Shown piece by piece: positions 1 to 7,110 of a stretch of 35,128 nucleotides of DNA; position 1 is the first letter of the stretch, and each line of letters opens with the position of its first letter. Made by a program: the position numbers and the translations under genes. The notes below the pieces were generated by a model. It searched no databases. It was not told where the DNA came from and worked only from the letters and a program-made list of their open reading frames with translations. Source of the stretch: Oscillospiraceae bacterium (GTDB lineage: Bacteria > Bacillota > Clostridia > Oscillospirales > Oscillospiraceae); contig JAFSUG010000022.1 in NCBI GenBank assembly GCA_017445385.1, forward strand, positions 1 through 35,128, given 5' to 3'.

Positions 1-449
1 CACTTTCCGCGATTATCGGGCATATTTCCTCAACAACAAACATCGACATCTACAGCCACGTCACCGATGCAATGCAGAGACAGGCGGCGCAGAAGATCGA
101 GCGCGGAATCGGCCACAGCGAGGCGTATGAGCCCCACGAAACGCTGGACGACCAACTTCCCGCCGATGGTGGAAAACCGCCCGTAAGCCCGCCTTTCGCC
201 CCGTACAAGAGCAAGGTGCGAAAGCCCGGCACCGGCGGGATCTACGAACTGAACGATCACCTCTTTGAGGGCCGCTATTCGCCCACCAACGCCCAAGGCA
301 AACGAGAGGTGCATACGGTGTACGCCAAGACGAAAGAGGAGTGCGAAGTGCTGTTAGAGCAGATGATCGCCGAGGTGCGGGAGCGGATCAAGGAGGAGAA
401 GCAGCGAGTGAAAGATGCCTCGGGTGGGTCAGAAGATGTGCCAGAGTAA
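1..449 (+). CDS. Tyrosine recombinase (integrase), C-terminal fragment, 5' truncated by window edge
   Basis: The reading frame is open from position 3 and lacks its start. The first visible residues carry a GHISS segment followed by IYSHVTD. In tyrosine recombinases this is the last catalytic box: a His in GH, then the nucleophilic Tyr (codon 51-53) about 10 residues later. After the usual C-terminal helix there is an unusual tail of about 100 residues with GTGGIYELNDHLFEGRYSP. That segment resembles the three-stranded arm-site-binding domain normally found at the N-terminus of Tn916/lambda-type integrases, and it is followed by a charged helix. The gene converges on the 686-aa gene with 28 bp between the stops. 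The nearby tRNA-Pro 3' end is the likely attachment site. The integrase family call is secure; the role of the tail is inference. Confidence 0.85.
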   Translation, partial: LSAIIGHISSTTNIDIYSHVTDAMQRQAAQKIERGIGHSEAYEPHETLDDQLPADGGKPPVSPPFAPYKSKVRKPGTGGIYELNDHLFEGRYSPTNAQGKREVHTVYAKTKEECEVLLEQMIAEVRERIKEEKQRVKDASGGSEDVPE

Positions 450-477
450 ACAAAGAAAAGAGCAGAAGCGATTACAA

Positions 478-2538
478 CTATGCAGTTATCGCACTTCGAT
501 TAGTCCAGACCAACCCGAGGGGCGTCCCTTTTTCGATTATTTCTACTACGCCATCGTCTAATATGCTGATGCAATCGCAGTTGAGATAGTCGGAGTGACA
601 TTTAGAACATTTTCTGTTCTCATCAACAAAAACCATAGCTGCAGTTATTCTGTTTGATATAACAAAACTCATCTCTTCTCCAGATAAACTAAGCAAACAA
701 GCTCCTTTTTCATCGCAAAAGGTTTGAATAAATTTGGGATCTATAAACTGTCGTTTAATGCCTATTATACCAGGCGCAATAATTGTATCAAATGGTTTTA
801 TTTTTGATGAGTTCTTGAACTGTTGTGTAATATAATCATATGCTCCTGAAAGCCAATCGTAGATTGCTTCTTCAGCTGGCAAGCAGTTAAATCCAGCACT
901 GAAGAATCTTGCGAAATCGGCAACGTGACCCAAAAACGAAAATGCTCCGACTTTATCTGAATAAGCAACCTTGATAGTAAAAGAAAGGAGCCTATCGTCT
1001 CCGTGCTCAACCCATTTATCACAAAAAAGACTTAATGATGCCAAAACGCCATTAGCTGATGCGATATCTTGACATTCAAAAACAGGAAAGTTATATACTT
1101 GATCAAGAAAACTGACCTGTTTAGTATTTGGAAGCCTAACACAGAACCCTTTTCGTTTTAAGTGCTTAAATAGTGGGACGGTTTCCGACTCGAAATACTT
1201 CAGCGATTCACCATTCACTATCAAATAACTGCAGGGACGGATTGAAATATTGTATTCTCCGCAATCATTAAAACGATTTGAAAAAGAGAAGTAGACTCTT
1301 ATTCCATCACCAGAATTAATGTTGCAGGGAATAAAGGAATCCACCGAGAAACCTTCTTTATCAGGTTTACCGTCTGCACTCTTCTCGTGTGTCAGTTTTT
1401 CATCGTGACCACCAAAGTACTCTCCTATCATCATGTTGTCCCTGTAATAGTGTGTGATTAGTTCTTTCCATGTGATAATTGGAATGGCACCATCAATTCT
1501 CCACAACTTCTTGTAAATTGTGTTGCGGTCACACTTATTTATTGGAATATCAAGGCGCTCAATCATACTCTCGTCGCTATATGCCCTTATTGCACCGTCT
1601 AAATGAATTGGGATACCTGTTGTCTTGTCGACCATACTATGAACAAATCTACAAGCATACATCATTGAACCATTAATAACGGCATTTGCTACATCAGTTA
1701 TTTCCTCACACTCAAATGTATGCTTATCATCTTGAATGTACCAGCCAAATTCTGTGCGCTTAATCTCAGAAATAAGCGCATTATAATGCTCATTTTCATG
1801 CACTGTTACGCCAAGTGGAATGGAATTTAAGTCATCATTAAACTTAGGCCCCCACCAGTATTGATACTCAAGTTCCTCGTGTTCCGTTCCAGCTAAACCA
1901 ATACAATCTAGATCAATAGCAACTTTTACGGATGAAGTAGTCCTGTCTACTTGTTCTATTCTCGACAAGAAAGCGGTATTTAAAGAATTCAGATATGAGC
2001 ATCCTCTTCTAAAATACCGATGCGCAAATATTAACAGATCATCTTTTTTATATATTCCCGGAAGAACAGGTGATAACAACTCAATGTCTAGTAATCCATC
2101 TTGACTATTGGCGCACAGATCCGGGAATAACCGCTCAACGATGCCTTTGTTATATACGAGAACACCATTTCGCCAAAACAGTTTATACTCTCCGAAAATG
2201 TATCCTTTGATTTTATCAATAAGGGCGTTGTATTTATCCATGTGGTTAATCACATTATGCTCATACTGGTACTCATAATTGTGTTGAAGTATCTTTTCGC
2301 CCTCTTCTTTTGAATCAGCAAACGAAACAGAATTCGTCATATAAGCCTTTCCTGGCTCAATATATATTCCAGTTAGCTTTGAAATCCCAATGTCTTTTTC
2401 GCTATTATGATTAATGCCACATGGCAACAATTCACTCCACTGTTGGTTGTATGACTGATACATTGCATTCAAAGTGAATTTTTGATTATATCGGTTAATC
2501 TCATCAGTAACAGCAATACCATTGAATGTTGTCATCAT
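478..2538 (-). CDS. Uncharacterised 686-aa protein, probable cargo of the integrated element
   Basis: I do not recognise the family with confidence. The start ATG has a GGAGG five bases upstream; a second ATG follows directly. The gene is visibly AT-richer than the housekeeping genes to the right and uses codons such as ATA and AGA freely, which fits transfer. There is no signal peptide and no membrane segment. Visible features are an N-terminal beta-rich region with GINHN (41-45), an HENEH sequence (247-251) that matches the HExxH pattern of zinc proteases, a TFECEEI strand (274-280), and a C-terminal cysteine cluster (C644, C647, C654, C656) that could bind zinc. The HExxH match may be chance. 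The gene lies between an integrase and tRNA-Pro, a position where anti-phage or other cargo genes are common. A defence role is only a guess from context. Confidence 0.8.
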   Translation of the reverse strand: MMTTFNGIAVTDEINRYNQKFTLNAMYQSYNQQWSELLPCGINHNSEKDIGISKLTGIYIEPGKAYMTNSVSFADSKEEGEKILQHNYEYQYEHNVINHMDKYNALIDKIKGYIFGEYKLFWRNGVLVYNKGIVERLFPDLCANSQDGLLDIELLSPVLPGIYKKDDLLIFAHRYFRRGCSYLNSLNTAFLSRIEQVDRTTSSVKVAIDLDCIGLAGTEHEELEYQYWWGPKFNDDLNSIPLGVTVHENEHYNALISEIKRTEFGWYIQDDKHTFECEEITDVANAVINGSMMYACRFVHSMVDKTTGIPIHLDGAIRAYSDESMIERLDIPINKCDRNTIYKKLWRIDGAIPIITWKELITHYYRDNMMIGEYFGGHDEKLTHEKSADGKPDKEGFSVDSFIPCNINSGDGIRVYFSFSNRFNDCGEYNISIRPCSYLIVNGESLKYFESETVPLFKHLKRKGFCVRLPNTKQVSFLDQVYNFPVFECQDIASANGVLASLSLFCDKWVEHGDDRLLSFTIKVAYSDKVGAFSFLGHVADFARFFSAGFNCLPAEEAIYDWLSGAYDYITQQFKNSSKIKPFDTIIAPGIIGIKRQFIDPKFIQTFCDEKGACLLSLSGEEMSFVISNRITAAMVFVDENRKCSKCHSDYLNCDCISILDDGVVEIIEKGTPLGLVWTNRSAITA

Positions 2539-2562
2539 TCAGTCCTCCATGTTGGAAACAAT

Positions 2563-2593
2563 AAAGCCGCAGAGAGGCGATCCCTGCGGCTTT
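2563..2593 (-). terminator. Intrinsic terminator after tRNA-Pro
   Basis: A perfect 10-bp stem, AAAGCCGCAG paired with CTGCGGCTTT, has an 11-nt loop. On the minus strand it lies 22 bases beyond the encoded CCA of tRNA-Pro and ends in CTTTATTG, so its U-run is short. On the plus strand the stem is followed by TTTTTG, so it may work both ways. It ends only 24 bases before the start codon of the 686-aa gene. A smaller hairpin (GCGGT-AAAA-ACCGC, 2596-2609) sits between it and the tRNA. Confidence 0.75.
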
Positions 2594-2614
2594 TTGCGGT
2601 AAAAACCGCCATTA

Positions 2615-2690
2615 TGGTCCGAGTGACTGGTTTCGAACCAGCGGCCTCGTGGTCCCAAACCACGCGCTCTACCATCTGAGCTACACCCGG
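2615..2690 (-). tRNA. tRNA-Pro (anticodon TGG)
   Basis: The complete cloverleaf is 76 nt. The acceptor stem is CCGGGTG/CACTCGG with one G-T pair. The D stem is GCTC/GAGC, and the anticodon stem is CGTGG/CCACG around the loop TTTGGGA, so the anticodon TGG reads from + positions 2657-2655. The T arm is GCTGG/CCAGT with the loop TTCGAAA. The discriminator is A, and the 3' CCA is encoded (2615-2617). The 3' end faces the integrase and the foreign gene, the usual polarity for a tRNA used as an attachment site. A possible own promoter lies at 2699-2728 on the minus strand (TTGACC, 18 bp, TAAAAA). Confidence 0.95.
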
Positions 2691-2698
2691 TTATTTGA

Positions 2699-2728
2699 TT
2701 TTTACGCGGTTTCTGCCGTTGTGGTCAA
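2699..2728 (-). promoter_or_regulatory. Possible promoter of the intact tRNA-Pro
   Basis: On the minus strand TTGACC (about 2723-2728) is followed after 18 bp by TAAAAA (about 2699-2704), placing the start of transcription close to the tRNA 5' end. The -10 match is poor. The -35 lies inside a repeated sequence (see the repeat at 2715-2745), so the match may be accidental. Confidence 0.35.
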
Positions 2729-2745
2729 AGATGTGGTCAAACGGC
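2715..2745. repeat. Paired direct repeats inside an inverted repeat next to tRNA-Pro
   Basis: TGTGGTCAAA occurs at 2720-2729 and again at 2732-2741, twelve bases apart. The pair is framed by GCCGTT (2715-2720) and AACGGC (2740-2745). This could be an arm-type or accessory protein site of an integration module, or the decayed 3' end of an integrase gene, since on the minus strand the repeat reads Phe-Asp-His twice. No function is shown by the sequence. Confidence 0.5.
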
Positions 2746-2848
2746 GGTTTTCAGAGTTTTTGCAGAAGAGATAAAGTGCCAAAACCCCAGTGTTTTCAAG
2801 GCTTACGGGGATTTCGGATTTCTCCGTCTTGCCGGGGGTGTTACACGC

Positions 2849-2887
2849 TCCCAAACCAGGCGCGATACCAAACTTCGCTAAACCCGG
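2849..2887 (-). pseudogene. 5' half of a second tRNA-Pro (relic)
   Basis: The minus strand from 2887 reads as an acceptor 5' strand CCGGGTT, the conserved TA, a D stem GCGA/TCGC that still pairs, a 5' anticodon strand CCTGG, and the complete Pro loop TTTGGGA. After the loop the sequence stops matching: it reads GCGTG where CCAGG would be needed, and no T arm or 3' acceptor follows. Stem sequences differ from the intact tRNA-Pro at 2615-2690, so it is not a simple recent duplicate. A good promoter lies just upstream. The split at the anticodon stem suggests an old integration or recombination event. Function as a tRNA is excluded. Confidence 0.65.
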
Positions 2888-2897
2888 TCGCGTTGCT

Positions 2898-2926
2898 ATT
2901 ATAGAATCTGGCGGCAAAAAAAGCAA
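2898..2926 (-). promoter_or_regulatory. Sigma-A type promoter for the tRNA-Pro region
   Basis: The minus strand has TTGCTT (2921-2926), a 17-bp spacer and a consensus TATAAT (2898-2903). The predicted start is near 2891, four bases before the half tRNA. The transcript could read on into the intact tRNA-Pro, and weakly past its terminator into the 686-aa gene. Confidence 0.75.
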
Positions 2927-2953
2927 GCGCAAAAACCGTCGAACGGAAACTTA

Positions 2954-2982
2954 TTGCATTTCCCATTAAAATAGACTAAAAT
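2954..2982 (+). promoter_or_regulatory. Promoter of the protein kinase gene
   Basis: TTGCAT (2954-2959), a 17-bp spacer and TAAAAT (2977-2982). The start codon at 3009 follows a strong AAGGAGG. This promoter is back to back with the tRNA-region promoter. Confidence 0.65.
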
Positions 2983-3008
2983 ATACCAAAAGACAAGGAG
3001 GCGGTTTC

Positions 3009-5780
3009 ATGGCAGATCAAAACCTCTCTACCTCGCTGCTGAGCGGAATGGAGATCGTGCAGCAGCTTTCCGAAGCTGACGGCGTATCCTCCTATCTCGT
3101 TCGCCGGCAGCTCGACGGCAGAGAATTCATTTTGAAATACATCTCCATACCGGAGTCGCAAACGCAGATCGAGGGCTTGCGTCTGACCGGCGCGGTCCAG
3201 ACGGACGAAGACGCAAAAGCGTATTACGAAAATGTATCGAACCAGTATAAAGCGGAGCTGAAAGCACTTTCGCAGCTTTCAGAGGTAACGAACATCGCAG
3301 CGTTTGACGCGCACGAGCTAAAGGAAAAAGAAGACGGAATCGGCTATGATCTCTATCTCATTTCCGAGCGCAGGCAAACGCTTGAAGATTACCTCATCGC
3401 AACGCCGATGACGCAGCTCAAAGCCGCCGGACTTGCGCTGGATCTTTGCGGCGCGCTGAGCGACCTGCGGAAGGTCGGCTATCTGCACGCCGATGTGAAG
3501 CCGAGCAACGTTCTGCTCAACGCAAACGGTCATTTTATGCTGAGCGATCTCGGTCTTTTTAAGATCGATCAGCTGAAATACGCAGTTTATCCGCGCAGGA
3601 TGCTCGGAAGCTGGTCTGCGCCGGAGCTGTTCGACATGATGGGAACCATGAATGAAACGATGGATATTTACGCCGTCGGCATGGTGCTCTATAACGTATA
3701 TAACGGCGGCCATGCCCCGTTCGAAGACGAACGCACCTCCGCACGCGAAGCGAGCGAGCAGCGCAAAGCAGGCCTTGCCCTTCCCGTTCCGCTCTACGCG
3801 GATTATGAGATGTCCGAGATCATCTTGAAGGCTTGCGCGTTCCGCCCGGAGGATCGTTACCAGACCCCGGAGGACCTGAAGCAGGCGCTTACCGATTACG
3901 TGCAGCGTAATGCGCTGAACGACGATCTCATTGTTCCCCCCATCCTAACCGACGAAACCACGCAGATCTCCGCCGAAGCGATGGAGGAAGAAGTCGAGCC
4001 GATCCAGTTCGCCAAGAAAGAAGACCTTGACGAGGAATTCGTTGAACACTTCTCCCCCGATACCGAATCGCTCAATGAAATCGTTTCCACGATTCAAAAG
4101 GAGCTTGCGGAGGAAGACGCGAAAGCTGCGGAAGCAGAGCAGAGCTCTGCGGAAGAAGAACCTGCCGCTGAGGAAACACCCTTAGAAGCAGAAGCCGAGC
4201 CTACGGAAACCGAGCCGGAAGAAGCGCCTGCCGAAGAAGCTGCGGAAGAAACGCTCGAAGAAGCGCCTGCTGAGCAGCCCGAAGAGACATCGGAGGAAGC
4301 TCCGGCAGCGCCGCAAAAAAAGAAAGCGCCGTTTTGGGTATGGATCCTTGTGGGCGTCGCGGCGCTGGCAGCGGCGGCAACGTTCCTCTACTTCCGCTTC
4401 ACGCCGAGCGTCACCGTCAGCGAAGTCGCGGACGTTACCGTGGATTCCTTCACGGTGGTAACAGACGCATCGTCCGTTACAGCGTACTGCGTAGACGCTT
4501 ACGGCAACCGCATTGACGGCGAAGCCACCGAGCAGGGCTTCCTGTTCACAGGCTTAACCCCGGCAACGCAGTACACCGTCTATTTCCGGACAGCCGACGG
4601 CCGCCAGACACGCGGCACGTCCTCCCTCTCCGTTACCACTTCCGATTCCACGGAAATCCTTTTCTTTAACGCAAAACCGATCTCCGAATCACAGGTTGAA
4701 CTGACCTTTAATCTCTACGGCGCGGATGCTGAAAGCTGGGTTGTCACATACGAGGGCGGCTCGGAAACGTTCAGCGGTCACAGCGTTGTAATCAGCAATT
4801 TAGCGCCCGATACGCACTATACCTTCACGCTCTCCGCAGAAAACGGAAAAACGCTCACAGGCGTAACTGCGGTGGATTACAGCACAACCGTGACCGTTAC
4901 GGAAGTGCAGCTGAGCGCGAGTTACGACCTTGACACTTCTGCGCTTACCCTTGAATGGACCTACGCCGGCGAAGCGCCGGAGGATTGGACGATCACCTGC
5001 ACCGATGCAAACGGCGCAGCCGAAACGCAAACCGTCACCGAGGCCGCCGCAACCTTCTCCGGTCTCACGCAGGGCGATACTTACACAGTAGAGCTTTACT
5101 GCGACGGTATGGCTTCTGCCGTGAAGCGCGTGATTCGCACGCAGGGCGTTGAAATCAGCGATTTGAAAGCAGAAGCAGCCGACGGCGGCATCGCCGTTTC
5201 GTGGACGGCAGAACCCGGCAGCGAATGGCTGATCTCCTACGCGCCGGACATTAAAGATGCGATTCCGGAAACGCTCGCAGTCAGCGAAACGTCCGCGCTG
5301 CTTTCGGGACTGATCCCCGAAACCGCTTATACGATCTCCGTTCAGCCGTCTGACGGTTCGCCCGTGATCGGCATTCATACCGTCACCGCCGAATCGCCGC
5401 GCGGCAGCAAGTTTGCAAGCTACGGCTGCACCAGTACCTACATGGGGCTCTTCCTTGCGCCGGCAAAAGAAACCATGACGGCAAGAGATCTTGTGACGCG
5501 CAGAGACAGCTACACGGCATCGGAGTCCATCGCCTATGCCGTGCAGGCACTTTCTTCCCTGCGTAGCAGCACCGATGAAGTCAAGACCGCCGTTGTCCTG
5601 CGGAACGCAGACGGCAAGATCGTCTGCTGCGATCAGAAGACCGCCGCATGGAACGATCTGTGGTCAGGCGATCTCTTCTTCGGGAAAGTGAGCAAAACGC
5701 CCCAGGAGGCCGGACGCTATACGCTTTCGGTTTACTTCAACGGGCAAAGCGTTGCAAGCGCGAATCTCACAATCAAATAA
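3009..5780 (+). CDS. Membrane Ser/Thr protein kinase with FN3-like extracellular repeats
   Basis: This 923-aa protein is PknB-like in layout. The cytoplasmic kinase domain (about 15-300) has the ATP-binding Lys in ILKY (K43), a helix C Glu near E83, a catalytic loop HADVKPSN (160-167), DLG in place of DFG (180-182), and SAPE (203-206). The Gly-rich loop is poorly conserved. A Glu/Ala/Pro-rich linker (about 325-435) leads to KKK and one transmembrane helix (441-463). Outside are about four repeats of 80-85 residues with the FN3-type GLTPATQYTV signature (about 465-796) and a distinct C-terminal domain (about 797-923). PASTA repeats, usual in PknB/PrkC, are absent. The gene stands alone with its own promoter and AAGGAGG site. 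The ligand is unknown; regulation of envelope processes is inferred from the family. Confidence 0.88.
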   Translation: MADQNLSTSLLSGMEIVQQLSEADGVSSYLVRRQLDGREFILKYISIPESQTQIEGLRLTGAVQTDEDAKAYYENVSNQYKAELKALSQLSEVTNIAAFDAHELKEKEDGIGYDLYLISERRQTLEDYLIATPMTQLKAAGLALDLCGALSDLRKVGYLHADVKPSNVLLNANGHFMLSDLGLFKIDQLKYAVYPRRMLGSWSAPELFDMMGTMNETMDIYAVGMVLYNVYNGGHAPFEDERTSAREASEQRKAGLALPVPLYADYEMSEIILKACAFRPEDRYQTPEDLKQALTDYVQRNALNDDLIVPPILTDETTQISAEAMEEEVEPIQFAKKEDLDEEFVEHFSPDTESLNEIVSTIQKELAEEDAKAAEAEQSSAEEEPAAEETPLEAEAEPTETEPEEAPAEEAAEETLEEAPAEQPEETSEEAPAAPQKKKAPFWVWILVGVAALAAAATFLYFRFTPSVTVSEVADVTVDSFTVVTDASSVTAYCVDAYGNRIDGEATEQGFLFTGLTPATQYTVYFRTADGRQTRGTSSLSVTTSDSTEILFFNAKPISESQVELTFNLYGADAESWVVTYEGGSETFSGHSVVISNLAPDTHYTFTLSAENGKTLTGVTAVDYSTTVTVTEVQLSASYDLDTSALTLEWTYAGEAPEDWTITCTDANGAAETQTVTEAAATFSGLTQGDTYTVELYCDGMASAVKRVIRTQGVEISDLKAEAADGGIAVSWTAEPGSEWLISYAPDIKDAIPETLAVSETSALLSGLIPETAYTISVQPSDGSPVIGIHTVTAESPRGSKFASYGCTSTYMGLFLAPAKETMTARDLVTRRDSYTASESIAYAVQALSSLRSSTDEVKTAVVLRNADGKIVCCDQKTAAWNDLWSGDLFFGKVSKTPQEAGRYTLSVYFNGQSVASANLTIK

Positions 5781-5822
5781 GAGAAAAGAACCTGTTCGCT
5801 TTGCGGACAGGTTCTTTTCTCT
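5781..5822. terminator. Bidirectional terminator between convergent genes
   Basis: A long stem, GAGAAAAGAACCTGT paired with ACAGGTTCTTTTCTC, begins right after the kinase stop codon and ends at the stop of the convergent DHHW gene. It has A-rich and T-rich flanks on both sides and so can serve both strands. Confidence 0.85.
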
Positions 5823-7102
5823 TATTCCGGGATCAAATCATTTAGGATTCGAACGTATGCCTTGCTGTTGATCATAAAGGGATAGTCGATAATCAGCAAG
5901 TCATCCGCATTTTGCTCTGCGGCAAACGATGCAAGATTCAGTTGCGGCTCATCCGGGTCGTTAAACTCGCGCGGATCAATCGCTATGATCTTGCTGTAAT
6001 GCTCCGCCAAAAACGGGATAAACGCATTGCCGAACGATTCCTTTACAACAATGCAAGTTCCGCCCTCCGCTTCCGTTTCAATCACGCAGATCGGCGTATC
6101 GCCGCCGAGATAACAAAGATACTTGTTTGTGATCGTATCGCGCAGCGCAACGTCGATCAGCGGCACGTGCGCGCCGTTTTTAAGCGACGCATCGGCATAA
6201 TACCGCGCGTTTGTCGCAACGGGCGCAAGATAATAAGTGAGCGTATCGGGGTTATCCTCCAGGACCTTGCTCTGCGGATAGCTGGAAAGATAGTTGTACA
6301 TCGAGCCGACAAATCCTTCATAGCTGCCGGATTCATATTCCGCAAGCTCGCGCGCCGTAAAACCGGCGGCATCGCAGAACGCGCTGTAGGCGTAATAAGC
6401 GCCTTTTTGCGTCCAATGGTGATCCGTTCGGAAGAACAGATATTCGTCGCAATGGCGCGCAATGGGGCTGTAAGCATCAACGGCTGTCACCCGATCGGAA
6501 AGCGCGTCGTAGCAGCGGCGGATCATCGCGCTTTGATCGTGTATGCCGGTATGATAACTGGGCGGCGAATAGAACTGGCCGCCGTTCGGCGTTACGAGCA
6601 AAAACGTGCGCGTCTGCTCCGGCATCGCCGCCGCGATGCGGTTTACGGCGTTTCCAAACTCGGTGATAATTTCATCCTCAGCAGTCGGAATATCCATCGC
6701 GCGGTTGCCGTTTACGATCACCGTACCAACCGCCATGACGTCCGTTTCCTCCGGCAGATCGATCTCCGGAAGCTCTACAGCCGGAACAGGCTCCGGCAAA
6801 TCCGCAAGCCGTTCGCCGCCGGCTTCCGCGCCGCCCTTGTAATCGATCGCAAGCAGGTTCTCTTCGCCAACGGAAAAGTAATAAAACAGATTCATCGTTT
6901 GATTGCCTTTAAGCAGCAAATTGCGCATCGGGAAGCGGTCACCGAGCCGGGATTCAAAAGACGACTCCGCGGAGTGATCGAAAACAGACTGCGCCGTAAG
7001 CGGCGGAAGCGACGCCCAATCCAGCGCCGCAAGCGACCATACGCCGAGCGCAAGCAAAATCGCTCCTAAAAACGCAAGAAGCGAAAGATAGAGTTTCTTC
7101 AT
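5822..7102 (-). CDS. DHHW-family (AlgX/AlgJ-like) protein, partner of the MBOAT acyltransferase
   Basis: This 426-aa protein begins with a short cytoplasmic stretch and one hydrophobic N-terminal segment (about 5-27), so it is probably anchored with the rest outside. The family signature TDHHW is at 226-230, followed by the typical QKGAYYAY. DHHW proteins are related to SGNH-type esterase/acyltransferase folds such as AlgJ and AlgX and regularly sit beside an MBOAT acyltransferase. The gene starts 8 bp after the MBOAT stop, so the two are surely cotranscribed. Inferred role: transfer of an acyl group (often acetyl) to a cell-surface glycan outside the membrane. The glycan is not identifiable from the window. 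Confidence 0.82.
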   Translation of the reverse strand: MKKLYLSLLAFLGAILLALGVWSLAALDWASLPPLTAQSVFDHSAESSFESRLGDRFPMRNLLLKGNQTMNLFYYFSVGEENLLAIDYKGGAEAGGERLADLPEPVPAVELPEIDLPEETDVMAVGTVIVNGNRAMDIPTAEDEIITEFGNAVNRIAAAMPEQTRTFLLVTPNGGQFYSPPSYHTGIHDQSAMIRRCYDALSDRVTAVDAYSPIARHCDEYLFFRTDHHWTQKGAYYAYSAFCDAAGFTARELAEYESGSYEGFVGSMYNYLSSYPQSKVLEDNPDTLTYYLAPVATNARYYADASLKNGAHVPLIDVALRDTITNKYLCYLGGDTPICVIETEAEGGTCIVVKESFGNAFIPFLAEHYSKIIAIDPREFNDPDEPQLNLASFAAEQNADDLLIIDYPFMINSKAYVRILNDLIPE

Positions 7103-7110
7103 AGCAAACC

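Noticed and set aside
247..449. A separate small gene after the integrase
   Set aside because: The frame is continuous with the catalytic Tyr segment and has no internal ribosome site, so it is an integrase extension.
2482..2932. Short open frames around tRNA-Pro
   Set aside because: They read through the tRNA, its terminator and the repeat region; such frames are well-known spurious products of tRNA loci.
5912..7069. A 385-aa open frame on the plus strand
   Set aside because: It is antisense to the DHHW gene, Arg-rich and low-complexity, with no ribosome site; a shadow of codon bias.
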